Source: Streptomyces lomondensis
GTDB taxonomy: Bacteria > Actinomycetota > Actinomycetes > Streptomycetales > Streptomycetaceae
NCBI RefSeq assembly: GCF_014651035.1
Contig: NZ_BMWC01000005.1
Coordinates: 496,001 to 560,000 of the forward strand
Direction: 5' to 3'
Length of the DNA: 64,000 nucleotides
How positions within the stretch are numbered: position 1 is the first letter of the stretch; every line of letters starts with the position of its first letter. Shown here one piece after another: positions 34,419 through 42,625 of this stretch. Position numbers and translations under genes: made by a program. The notes under the pieces were generated by a model. It had not been told where the DNA came from and ran no database searches. It was given only the letters and a program-made list of their open reading frames with translations.

Positions 34419-35968
34419 CCGGCTGTCTCCCGTCGCGCGGCGCGGACGCGCGGGAAGGCGCTCGCTCCTCCCGCCGCCGTGATGTGCACGACGTAGTCCG
34501 GCCCGGCCAGTGCGCCCTTCGTCGTGCGCAGTACGGCGGTACGCTCGTCAGGGGGCGGAGACAGCGCGATCTCCACCCGGCCGTCCCCCGTCACGGCGCG
34601 CCGCAGGCCGCCCGCGTCGGGCTGGGCGGACAGGGCCCGGCCCAGCAGGTCGAGCAGCCGGTCGAAGACGGCGGGATCCAGTGCGCCGAAGGAGGACAGG
34701 CGCACGGGTCCGTCCGTCTCCAGCACCCTCCAGGCACGCGCGAGTTCCGCTCGCTCCGCGCGGGCCCGCTCCGCGCGCTCGGCCCTGATCGCCGCGACGT
34801 CCCGCACCCGGGCCGTGCGGGTGAAGCGCTCCGTCCGTCCGCTGGTCCGCAGCAGCGCCGACACCTCCACGGGCGGGGCCTCGGACCAGGAATGGGACGA
34901 TGGGATCAACTCCGGGTCGGGATGGGCGAGATGGGCGTGGCGCGCCGGGCCGAGCCCGAAGGCCGCCGACCACAGCCGGTGCAGATCTTCCTCCGCGGGG
35001 GCCGCGGCGAACCAGCGCGCCAGCTCCCGGAAGTCCTGCACCGCGCTGGAGGAGCGGCGCCGTGACTCGTTGATCCGCTCCAGTACCTGCAGCAGCGAGA
35101 CGATCGCCCGCCGGGCGATGTCGTGCAGCTGCTCGATCCGGGGTCGTGACCCGTCGTCCGGCAGGAACCATGCCCGCAAACCCACCCAGCGCGCCCGCCT
35201 GCTCTCCAGCCAGCCGGCCGCGGGGTCCTCACCGGCCACGGGCGGCAGCTCGGCCCCGCGCAGGGCTCGCTCGCGCAGTACGACGGTCCCCCGCTCCTCC
35301 ACCCGGGCCACGGCGGCGGCGACCGCCTGCCCGCGCCGGTCGAGGTTGACCAGGAACTCCTGGAGATACGCGACGGTCGCGGCCTTGACCTCGCGGAACA
35401 CCTCCAGATCCGCGCCTTCGGCACGCAGGAGGCGCTGCAGTTCGCCGTTGAACGCCTTGGTGTTCTCCACCAGGGCCTCCAGATGCCCCTCCAGCTCGCG
35501 CAACGTGCTGAAGATCCGTCGATCGGCCGAGGCGGGTTCGCCGGACAGCAGGCACAGCTCGTCCAGCCGGTCGGCGATGGCCTCCAGCACGGCCGTCTGC
35601 AGCGCCCCCGTGGACGCCAGCACCTCAAGCGCGTGCCGCAAGCCGGCGAGAGCTGCCTCACCCCGGCGGGTCAGCGAGTACTGGAGGTTGCGCCGTTCGT
35701 ACTCCTCGGCCGTGCGGTAGTTCTCCGCGTGGTTGTGCACGACGTCGAGCAGCTCCCACTGCACGAGTTTTCTGAGCGCCTCATGCAGGTCCTCGTCCTC
35801 GACCGCCGCCGCCCAGCCCACCGCGCGCAGCCGTTCGCGCACCGCGTCGAGCCCCAGCGCCGTCTCCAGATGCTCGCCGGCCGCACCGAAGGCCTCCAGC
35901 ACCGCCCCGTACAGATCGGACCTCTCCACCGTCGTGAACCGGAACATCTCTGGTGGAACCCTGCGCAT
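34415..35968 (-). CDS. jetA: Wadjet JetA-like kleisin subunit (TIGR02677/DUF2397)
   Basis: 517 aa. ATG 35968 has a GGAGGAGGG ribosome site 8 nt upstream. The start (MFRFTTVERSDLYGAVLEAF) and the winged-helix segment LRKLVQWELLDVVHNHAENY with LQYSLTRRGEAA are typical of TIGR02677. Long helices follow (~150-330). It is the kleisin-like (MukF-type) subunit and the first gene of the operon, read from an AT-rich divergent promoter region. The DUF2397/DUF2398/TIGR02680/DUF3323-2399 set corresponds to Wadjet type II as I recall the scheme. Confidence 0.87.
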   Translation of the reverse strand: MRRVPPEMFRFTTVERSDLYGAVLEAFGAAGEHLETALGLDAVRERLRAVGWAAAVEDEDLHEALRKLVQWELLDVVHNHAENYRTAEEYERRNLQYSLTRRGEAALAGLRHALEVLASTGALQTAVLEAIADRLDELCLLSGEPASADRRIFSTLRELEGHLEALVENTKAFNGELQRLLRAEGADLEVFREVKAATVAYLQEFLVNLDRRGQAVAAAVARVEERGTVVLRERALRGAELPPVAGEDPAAGWLESRRARWVGLRAWFLPDDGSRPRIEQLHDIARRAIVSLLQVLERINESRRRSSSAVQDFRELARWFAAAPAEEDLHRLWSAAFGLGPARHAHLAHPDPELIPSSHSWSEAPPVEVSALLRTSGRTERFTRTARVRDVAAIRAERAERARAERAELARAWRVLETDGPVRLSSFGALDPAVFDRLLDLLGRALSAQPDAGGLRRAVTGDGRVEIALSPPPDERTAVLRTTKGALAGPDYVVHITAAGGASAFPRVRAARRETAG

Positions 35969-36059
35969 GCCTGTGGCCCTCCTCCCCCCATCGCCTCAGC
36001 GGCATCCGGAACCTCCACCGTAGAGGGCGACCCCGACATTCAGGGGCGAGTCCCGGAAC

Positions 36060-36140
36060 AACCGACGTGGCAGCAGAGCATGTTAACAGCGTCAACACGT
36101 AAACACCTATCGAATATATCGACCTTAGTGTACTGTGACG
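36060..36140. promoter_or_regulatory. AT-rich divergent promoter region of the Wadjet operon
   Basis: The least GC-rich patch of the middle region. It contains GTTAACAGCGTCAAC, a direct repeat TATCGA-ata-TATCGA (around 36110-36122) and TAGTGT/TACTGT boxes that could be -10 sites for the plus-strand genes. For jetA, TTGACG on the minus strand is a candidate -35. Confidence 0.4.
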
Positions 36141-36248
36141 GTTGCGTCGCCTTCTGTTCTGAGACGATGGGCCGCGCGGTAGGTGCAGAGGGGGGCGCGT
36201 TCACCCGGGGGACGGCGAGAACGCGTGCATGAGATCAGAGGAGCGGCA

Positions 36249-36401
36249 GTGATCCACGAGCTCGTCGACGGCAGGGCAGCACCTTCTGCTGGGCGAGCTC
36301 GACCACAGTGCCGCCGCAAGTTCAAGCCTCTCATCGACGGCGAGACCTACACCTCCCCGCTCACCACGCCCCCGGGCCACGGCCCCCGCCACCCCGTCTG
36401 A
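36249..36401 (+). CDS. small ORF upstream of the EcsC gene
   Basis: 50 aa from GTG 36249, with AGAGGAG at ideal spacing. The sequence has HELVDGRAAPSAGRARP, CRRKFKP and DGETYTSPL, and one Cys. It ends 33 nt before the EcsC gene and could be translated with it. No family is recognised. The excellent ribosome site and position argue for it; the shortness and Pro-rich tail argue against. Confidence 0.4.
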   Translation: MIHELVDGRAAPSAGRARPQCRRKFKPLIDGETYTSPLTTPPGHGPRHPV

Positions 36402-36434
36402 CAGCTCGTCCCAGAGACAGGAGCTCCACGGACC

Positions 36435-37577
36435 ATGAGCGACCCGCAGTACCCGCAGCAGCCCGATCGGCTTCCGTCGGACTACGAGCTCGAGGCATGG
36501 CGTGCCATCCAGCAGTTCAGGGGCCGCCCACTGTCACGAGCGATGACCAACGCCGGCGAGCACGTGGCCAGCGGCGTCGCGAAACTCGGCAAGCGTGCCG
36601 CGAAGCAACTGGAGAACCACCCACGGGCCCAATCGGCGGTTTCGCGTGGACAGCAATTCGTTACCAAGGGCGCTCAGAAGGTCGGTGCCGGGGCTCGCGG
36701 AGCCGCCGACGCCCTGCCGGACTGGAGCGGTACGGCCGTCCAGTCCGTACGGCAGACCCTGGGGCGGGTCTCGCGAGCGGGACTCTCCTCCAAGCGTGTG
36801 GTGGCGCTCCACAAGAAGCGCGGACACGAGGTCGAGTCGCTTTCCGACCTGCGCCGCCTCGACTTGCAGTTGGTCGACGCTGTCCGTGGACGGAAGGCGA
36901 GCTGGTACTACCCGGCCGCCGCGGCGCTCTCGGGAGCGGGCGCGGGACTTGTGATCTCCGGAGGAGAACTCGTCCTCGCCGCCTCCGCCGGCGCCGCCGC
37001 AGCGCCTTCGGGAGGTGCGATCGCGGGCGCGTTCGCCGCCGATACCGCAGCCGTCCTCGGACTCGCGTCCCGCGCCGTCGGCCAGGTCTCGCTGTTCTAC
37101 GGCTACGACCCCGAAGAGCCTGCCGAGAAACTCTTCGTGATGTCCGTCGTCAACGTCGGGACGGCTAGTTCGGCCACCGCCAAGAACGCCGCGATGGCCG
37201 ACATCTCGCGGCTCACCCAGGCGCTCTTCCGCGGCAAGACGTGGGAAGTCCTCAGTGAGTCGGTCGTCACCAAGGTCTCCGCGCAGTTCGCGAAGGCGTT
37301 CGGCTTCCGTCTCACCAAGAAGGGACTCGGCAAGGCCGTACCCGCGTTCGGGATCGTCGTAGGAGGCACCCTCAACTGGACCACCCTGGAGGGGATTGTC
37401 GACGCCGCCGAGATGGCGTACCGGCGGCGGTTCCTCCTGGAGAAGTACCCGCATCTCGCTGACGAGGAGGCGCCCGGACCGTTTGTCGGCGACGACCCCG
37501 ACGTGTCGGAGGACGCCGACGAGGAGATCAGCGTGCTGGACGAGATCGTCGAGGCAGGCGGACCCGACCTCCACTGA
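36435..37577 (+). CDS. EcsC-family protein
   Basis: 380 aa. After a hydrophilic N-terminus (~95 residues) come the EcsC-family core segments: LRRLDLQLVDAVR, a glycine/alanine-rich hydrophobic stretch (~160-215) and LFVMSVVNVGTASSATAKNA, then FGFRLTKKGLGKAVPAFGIV near the end. The C-terminus is strongly acidic. The hydrophobic stretch suggests membrane association. EcsC was named from Bacillus as a gene next to an ABC transporter; its role is unknown, and such genes often sit in accessory or defence regions, as here beside Wadjet. A strong hairpin follows the stop. Confidence 0.82.
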   Translation: MSDPQYPQQPDRLPSDYELEAWRAIQQFRGRPLSRAMTNAGEHVASGVAKLGKRAAKQLENHPRAQSAVSRGQQFVTKGAQKVGAGARGAADALPDWSGTAVQSVRQTLGRVSRAGLSSKRVVALHKKRGHEVESLSDLRRLDLQLVDAVRGRKASWYYPAAAALSGAGAGLVISGGELVLAASAGAAAAPSGGAIAGAFAADTAAVLGLASRAVGQVSLFYGYDPEEPAEKLFVMSVVNVGTASSATAKNAAMADISRLTQALFRGKTWEVLSESVVTKVSAQFAKAFGFRLTKKGLGKAVPAFGIVVGGTLNWTTLEGIVDAAEMAYRRRFLLEKYPHLADEEAPGPFVGDDPDVSEDADEEISVLDEIVEAGGPDLH

Positions 37578-37585
37578 CCCCTTGT

Positions 37586-37622
37586 GTCCCGGCGGTGCAC
37601 GTCATCACGCGACCGCCGGGAC
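37586..37622 (+). terminator. hairpin after the EcsC gene
   Basis: 11-bp perfect stem GTCCCGGCGGT / ACCGCCGGGAC with a 15-nt loop, starting 9 nt after the stop. Convergent DUF397 sequence lies just beyond. Confidence 0.7.
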
Positions 37623-37630
37623 GACCCGGC

Positions 37631-37814
37631 TCAGGACCCCGCTGCGAACCCCACGAACCACGACCACTCCTCACGCCCGACGGCGAAGTGCGGGCGAGTC
37701 ACGTCCTTGGAGTCACGTACGTGCACGGCCTTTTCGATGACGGCGACCTCGACGCAGCTGTCCCCCTGGCTGCCGCTGGCTGGACTTGAACCACGCCAGT
37801 TCCGTCGTGCTCAT
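37631..37814 (-). pseudogene. DUF397 gene broken by a 2-nt deletion
   Basis: ATG 37814 overlaps the stop of the upstream Scr1 gene by ATGA, as usual for this pair. It opens STTELAWFKSS and then leaves the family frame. In the shifted frame the sequence continues SGSQGDSCVEVAVIEKAVHV, then RDSKDVTRPHFAVGREEW to a stop. The expected junction SSYSGSQGD is restored by adding TA after the AGC codon at about 37779. So a 2-nt loss inactivated it. DUF397 proteins act with Scr1-type regulators and anti-sigma-like ATPases in Streptomyces. Confidence 0.8.
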
Positions 37815-38242
37815 AGTTCTCCTCGGAGTCGCTCCAGCAAACCCCGCGAGTCCTTGGCGGTCAGGGCCGCCTGCGAGCGCAGTGTGTCATAGCGCTGGTA
37901 GAGCAGACTCACCTCTTTCGGGTCGGAGATGAGACGACCGTTCTGCTGACCTTCGGAGTACGTGAGCCTCTGGCCCTTCGGAGTCTCCAGAAGCCGCACC
38001 GGCCCATCCAGACAGGCATGCAACCCTGCCTCCAACGGCACGATCTGCAGCGTCACATCCCCTCGCTGCACGAAGGACTCGTCCGGCATCCGCCTCCCCA
38101 GCTCCACCGACTCCACGGTGTGCTTGGAGAACCGCACCACCTCCCCGAACTCCACCCTGCTGAACCCCGCGTGCTCCCGCAGGGCCTGGACGACGGTCCC
38201 GAACGTCCGCAGACTGTCCGAGGGGTCGCACTCCGGTCCCAC
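37811..38242 (-). pseudogene. Scr1-family HTH regulator with internal deletion
   Basis: The frame from GTG 38242 begins GPECDPSDSLRTFGTVVQAL, then an XRE-type helix-turn-helix (FGEVVRFSKHTVESVELGRR). At MPDESFVQRGDVTLQIVPLE it jumps straight to the C-terminal end of the DUF5753 domain (HACLDGPVRLLETP, then VSLLYQRYDTLRSQAL and LLERLRGEL). Normal members are ~270-290 aa; this one is ~143. The missing ~130 residues are the middle of the sensor domain. The frame is kept, so a short protein may still be made. Confidence 0.72.
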
Positions 38243-38313
38243 CCTGCGTACCCGTACGCTGACGCCGAGTAAGGACCGCCCCCTCTGGATCACGCCCCCG
38301 CCACGGTGGCCCC

Positions 38314-39636
38314 ATGAACAGCACCACGCCTCAAGTACAGGCCGCGCCCCGCAAGTTCGCCCAGCTGCTGTCCTCCACCCGCCGCGGCGCCCGCCTGGCC
38401 CGGCTGCTCGCCTCCGAGCAGTTCCGCGCCTGGGAGGTGTCACCCGCCGTCACCGAACGAGGTGAGCAGATCGTCGCCGAACTCGCCGCCAACGCGGCCC
38501 TGCACGGCCGGGTGCGGGGCCGCGACTTCCGGCTCGTCCTCCGCCTCGACACCACGGTCGGCACCCTCCGCATCGCGGTCAGCGACGCTCGCGGCGACCA
38601 GATCCCCGTACTCGCCACTGCACCGCTCCCGGGGGAGAACGCCGAGTCGGGCCGCGGTCTCCTCCTCGCTCAGGATCTGCGCAGCTGGGACGCCTACCGT
38701 GCCGCCTCACGGCGTGGCCGCGGCAGCGCGCTGTCGCCCGCGCGGCGGGAACAGCTCTGGCCCGCCGTCGAGTTGTTCGAGTCCATGCTCCGCGATCAGA
38801 AGGCCGCGACGCACCTCGGGATATGCGCGCGTGCCGCCGAACTGCTCACCGCCTCCTCCCCCACGCACGACCACGTGGTGGTGGACGAGGCCCAGGATCT
38901 GCACCCGGCGCAGTGGCGTGTCCTGCGCGGCGCCGTGGCACCCGGCAGCGACGACCTGTTCATCACAGGCGACCCGCACCAGCGGATCTACGACTCCAGG
39001 GTGTCGCTCGGCTCCCTGGGCATCTCGGTGACGGGCCGCACGCACCGTCTGCGCGTCAACTACCGCAGCACCGAGGAGATCCTGTCCTGGTCGACGGGGA
39101 TCCTGAGCCCCGTCACCGTCGAGGACCTGGCCGGTGACGGCAGCGACTCCTTGGCGGGCTATCGCTCGCTCCTGCACGGACGCAGACCGCACGTCGACGG
39201 GTACGGGGCGGAACAGGCCGAGGTCGCCGCGCTGGTCGAGCGGGTGGAGGGCTGGCTCTCCCAGGGCATCCGCCCCTCGGAGATCGGTGTGTGCACCCGC
39301 TTCAACGTGCTGCTGGACAAGGTGTACGACAAGCTGTCCGCGGCCGGTGTTCCGGTGGCCCGGGTCCGGGACACCCCAGGGCCGCAGGCGGAGGGCGTGC
39401 GCCTCTCCACCATGCACGCCATGAAGGGGCTGGAGTTCCGCTGCGTGGCCGTCCTCGGTGTGACGGCGAGGGCGGTGCCCTTCTCGCGTGAGGTCACCCC
39501 TGCCTCGGTGGACGCCCTGCAGCACGAGTCGGATCTGCTGCGGGAGCGCTGTCTGCTGTTCGTCGCGTGCACCCGGGCACGCGAGGCGCTGGCGGTGTCG
39601 TGGAGCGGGGAGCCCAGTCCCTTCGTTCCGCGCTGA
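38314..39636 (+). CDS. fusion of anti-sigma-like ATPase domain with truncated UvrD-type helicase
   Basis: 440 aa in one uninterrupted frame. Residues 1-~128 are an RsbW/SpoIIAB-like GHKL ATPase: N box ELAANAALHGRV, G1 VSDARGDQIPV, G2 ESGRGLLLAQDL. From ~130 on it is the C-terminal part of a superfamily 1 helicase: motif II DEAQD (191-195), GDPHQRIYDS, LRVNYRSTEEIL, STMHAMKGLEF and LLFVACTRAREAL. Helicase motif I (Walker A) is absent, so unwinding is not expected. The position, divergent from an Scr1/DUF397 pair, is that of an ordinary small anti-sigma-like ATPase. A deletion probably joined the two genes. Whether the chimera works is unknown. Confidence 0.75.
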   Translation: MNSTTPQVQAAPRKFAQLLSSTRRGARLARLLASEQFRAWEVSPAVTERGEQIVAELAANAALHGRVRGRDFRLVLRLDTTVGTLRIAVSDARGDQIPVLATAPLPGENAESGRGLLLAQDLRSWDAYRAASRRGRGSALSPARREQLWPAVELFESMLRDQKAATHLGICARAAELLTASSPTHDHVVVDEAQDLHPAQWRVLRGAVAPGSDDLFITGDPHQRIYDSRVSLGSLGISVTGRTHRLRVNYRSTEEILSWSTGILSPVTVEDLAGDGSDSLAGYRSLLHGRRPHVDGYGAEQAEVAALVERVEGWLSQGIRPSEIGVCTRFNVLLDKVYDKLSAAGVPVARVRDTPGPQAEGVRLSTMHAMKGLEFRCVAVLGVTARAVPFSREVTPASVDALQHESDLLRERCLLFVACTRAREALAVSWSGEPSPFVPR

Positions 39637-39648
39637 ACCAGCCGTATG

Positions 39649-41310
39649 TCACTCGGGCGGGGGTGTGAGGGCGCCACTGCTCAGCCCGTCCCGGGCCAGT
39701 GCGGCAGCCTCCTTGCTCAGTTCGGCCATCCTCCGTGCCCGCTCCTCGAACTCCTGCAACGCCCGGAACGCGGCGCCGTAGCGGCGCTGTTCGGCGATCT
39801 CCATCTGGGGGATGCGAGCGCCCTTCGCATCGAATCGGAAGGTGCCGCTTGCACTGGTGGAGCGGCGGGTGTTCGAGGTGCTGCGCAGGAAACCCCGGAG
39901 GAAGTCGGTGTCGAGTTGGTCGCTCACGGAGACCGGCTCGGAATCGCCGTAGTCCACGAGTCCGGCACGCGCGAGGTCGGCGACGCTGACGGACGGGCCG
40001 TCCGGAACCCCGGCCCCTCGCCCCTCGGCCAGGTGGGGCAGCAGCTCGGACAGTCGACGGACCTGTTGCGTCAACTCCTGCCGCAGACGGTCGTATTCGG
40101 CTACGTAGTCACGATGGGACTCGCTGACGTGCCGTCCCGGAGTGAGATCCACGGCATCATCGAGCAGTTCGATCAACGGCACGTCCACCGTCTGATCGGG
40201 CCTCGGTTCCAGTGAGCCGTCCGGGTCGTTCTCGGTCAGGTCCACCATGCGGACGCTGGTCGCCGCGTCACCCGGTGACTCCGGCCGACGCAGCTGCCAG
40301 AGTTGCACCGGAAGCGCGTGCGAGGCCGCGCTTCCGGGCGGCAGGGCGATGACCTGGGTCAGAACACCGCGCCGTACGAGCTCGGCTCGGATACGGCGGC
40401 CTGCCTTGCGGTAGGCAACCGATGCCGGCATGACCATGAGTACACGTCCGCCCGGCGCGGTGTGCGCGTAGGCGTGCTGCAGCCAGGCCAGTTCACCTTC
40501 GGCACGGGACGGGGTACCGAACTCCCAACGGGAATCGAGGAGCAGTTCCTCACGCCCCCAGTCGGTGTCGGCGACCGGTGGGTCGCAGACGACCACGTCC
40601 GCTCTCAGGTCCGGCCACTGATCGTCGCGGAGGGAGTCTCCAGGAACGATGTCGACTCCGGTACGTCGATTGAGATCGGCCCGCAGTTGTGCGAAGCGCG
40701 CGCTGCGTGCGTCGGCCTCCTGGCCGCACCGGCGCGGCCCCTGCTCGGGCCCGATGGCCAGAAGCAACGTGCCGATACCACAGGCCGGATCGAAGACGAC
40801 CGCGTCGGCCTCGATATCTCCGACCATGTGCCGCACAGCGCGGACGATGCGCGATGAGGTCACCAGATCCGACCCAGCACGGCGGACGGAATCGGTGAAG
40901 CGTTCCGCGAGACTGTTCGCCGTCTCGCCTGCCGAGGCTCCTTCCGCCGCGGCGCTGAGCAGACGGACTGCCTCTGGCGGCAGGCTGCCGCGCACGTCTG
41001 CTGCCGGGTCGGTCAGCAGCCGAGCGGCGTCGGCGAGTGCGCCCAGCATGTCGTCGCCGTAGGCCCCCCGCAGCGCTTGCCACAGCTGCACGTCCTCCGA
41101 GACGTCCTGCCCCTTACGCTGCTTGTCCAGCCATGCCTGCACCTCGGCGAGAGCGAAGAGGGGGCTGCCCGAACCACCGCCAACGGGTGTCGGAAAGTCG
41201 GCGTACCGCCGTCTCCAGTTGGAGACGGCAGCACGAGTGACGCCCGCGAGCCGGGCGATCTCGGAACCGGTGACCAGCGGTCCGGCCTGGGGAGCGGGTG
41301 TGTCTGACAT
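39649..41310 (-). CDS. N6-adenine DNA methylase with N-terminal HTH
   Basis: 553 aa from ATG 41310. Residues ~14-60 form a small helix-turn-helix (VTGSEIARLAGVTRAAVSNW), and residues ~150-400 a class I N6-methyltransferase like HsdM: motif I VFDPACGIGTLLLA for SAM and motif IV CDPPVADTDWG. The usual catalytic motif is (N/D)PP(F/Y); here the aromatic is Val, which could weaken base flipping. A later stretch (SVSVADLARAGLVDYG; TFRFDAKGARIPQMEI) resembles a target-recognition segment. No HsdR or HsdS lies nearby; the convergent helicase fusion ends 12 nt away. It is either an orphan methylase or the survivor of a defence system. Confidence 0.8.
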   Translation of the reverse strand: MSDTPAPQAGPLVTGSEIARLAGVTRAAVSNWRRRYADFPTPVGGGSGSPLFALAEVQAWLDKQRKGQDVSEDVQLWQALRGAYGDDMLGALADAARLLTDPAADVRGSLPPEAVRLLSAAAEGASAGETANSLAERFTDSVRRAGSDLVTSSRIVRAVRHMVGDIEADAVVFDPACGIGTLLLAIGPEQGPRRCGQEADARSARFAQLRADLNRRTGVDIVPGDSLRDDQWPDLRADVVVCDPPVADTDWGREELLLDSRWEFGTPSRAEGELAWLQHAYAHTAPGGRVLMVMPASVAYRKAGRRIRAELVRRGVLTQVIALPPGSAASHALPVQLWQLRRPESPGDAATSVRMVDLTENDPDGSLEPRPDQTVDVPLIELLDDAVDLTPGRHVSESHRDYVAEYDRLRQELTQQVRRLSELLPHLAEGRGAGVPDGPSVSVADLARAGLVDYGDSEPVSVSDQLDTDFLRGFLRSTSNTRRSTSASGTFRFDAKGARIPQMEIAEQRRYGAAFRALQEFEERARRMAELSKEAAALARDGLSSGALTPPPE

Positions 41311-41356
41311 ACTCGCCACCGTACACAGAGGCGTCCACCCTTTCCAAGGCTTACCC

Positions 41357-41371
41357 GTTGACGACGTCAAC
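41357..41371. promoter_or_regulatory. dyad upstream of the methylase gene
   Basis: GTTGAC-gac-GTCAAC, 6-bp perfect arms, ~47 nt before the methylase start. On the minus strand it embeds TTGACG, a good -35. It may be an operator bound by the methylase's own HTH domain; no direct evidence. Confidence 0.35.
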
Positions 41372-41382
41372 AAGGACTGATA

Positions 41383-41787
41383 TCTGCACACCCACCTCCC
41401 GGCCGGTGATCGCCACCGTGCGGATGCGCCGCGGCAAAGCGGCCGGCTCTCGCGGCGCCCCGAAGCTTGTCAGCGAGGCACTGACCACCGCCCGCGAGGC
41501 CGGCTGCGCCGGCATACGCATCCTGCGGGCGGACGCGCAGTTCTACAGCGCCGGTGTCCGTCAAACGAGCCGTCCTGGCCATCGAAGACACCGCATGGCA
41601 GCAGATCACCTACCCCACCGCCGTGCCCGATCCCGACACCGGTGAACTCATCAGCGAGCAGGTCACCGCCCGTCTGATCGTGCGCCGCGCCCGGCGCCTC
41701 ACCCTGCACCTGCCGAGTAACTGGCCCTGGCAGCATGCCTGGACGCACGTGTTCGACACCGTCCACCGCCCGCCCGAAGCATCCTGA
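41383..41787 (+). pseudogene. IS1380-like transposase relic
   Basis: Two adjoining frames carry pieces of one transposase. The first (to ~41560) has VIATVRMRRGKAAG, LVSEALTTAREAGCAGIRIL and RADAQFYSAG, the region with the catalytic Asp. After a frameshift the second (41554-41787) has VKRAVLAIEDTAWQQITYP, EQVTARLIVRRA, and then at once the terminal RLTLHLPSNWPWQHAWTHVF. About 170 residues with the rest of the catalytic core are missing. I see no terminal inverted repeats. Families ending in 'LHLPxxWPW..aW' are IS1380-type DDE transposases. Confidence 0.7.
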
Positions 41788-41946
41788 CGTCCCCGACCAC
41801 CGCGCCCGCCAGAACGGCTGCCGGGCCGGTCGCCCCAGGGCCCGGACACAGATGAGGGAATGCCCCCGTCGGTCCCCGTCGGGGGCATGTGGTCCGAGGG
41901 CGCGAACCGGTTGCCGACCGGGCCCGGATCCGGTCGGCGACGGCCG

Positions 41947-42621
41947 TCAGCACACGGCGAGGAGGTCTTCCCGGGTGGGCTCCACGACGGAGATCCCGCT
42001 GTCGTCCCGGCAGCACTCGGCGAGCCAGTAGTCGTCCCCGTGGGCCACCTGCTTCAGGCGGGGCCGGGTGTCGAGCGTGCCCCGCAGGACCCGGGGGCGC
42101 CGGTCCGGGGCCGTCACGCTGAAGGAGTCCATCGGGACGCCCAGTCCCCGTCCCAGGTACTTCACGTAGCTCTCCTTGAGGGTCCAGATCCGCACCAGCC
42201 GCCGGGCCCGTCGGCCGGCGGGCGCGGCGACGACGTAGGCGTGCTCGTCCGGGGCGAAGCGATGGGAGATGTCGACGGCGCCGGCGGCGGTGTGCTCGAT
42301 GTCCACGCCGATCTCCGTGCCGCTCGTCGCGCAGGCCACCCACCTCCCCGCGTGCGAGAGGCTGAAGTGCAGCCCGGGGACGCGCACGAGGTACGGCTTG
42401 CCGAACGCGTCCCGCGCCGTGTCCAGGTCGCTCGGCGTCAGGCCGTGGCGGGCCAGGAGCGCGTAGCGCAGCAGCGCCCCCGCCGCCAGGCACCGTCTCC
42501 GGTCCGCCGCGAAGTGGAGCCTGTCCGCGCGGGCCCGCCGCTCCGCCGGCACGGCCCGGTACAACCGGTCCGTGTCGGCCTCCGAGAGCCGGTCGACGTC
42601 GAAGACCAGGACCGTGGACAC
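41947..42621 (-). CDS. Sfp-type 4'-phosphopantetheinyl transferase
   Basis: 224 aa, GTG start 4 nt after the thioesterase stop. It has the full Sfp motif set: AFGKPYL, LHFSLSHAGRWVACA, IGVDIEHTA (Mg2+ ligands Asp and Glu) and RIWTLKESYVKYLGRGL. It converts apo-carrier proteins to holo form with coenzyme A. As the last gene of the second locus it must serve that line. It could also activate the NRPS and A-T carriers of the first locus, which has no transferase of its own. Confidence 0.9.
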   Translation of the reverse strand: MSTVLVFDVDRLSEADTDRLYRAVPAERRARADRLHFAADRRRCLAAGALLRYALLARHGLTPSDLDTARDAFGKPYLVRVPGLHFSLSHAGRWVACATSGTEIGVDIEHTAAGAVDISHRFAPDEHAYVVAAPAGRRARRLVRIWTLKESYVKYLGRGLGVPMDSFSVTAPDRRPRVLRGTLDTRPRLKQVAHGDDYWLAECCRDDSGISVVEPTREDLLAVC

Positions 42622-42625
42622 CGCT

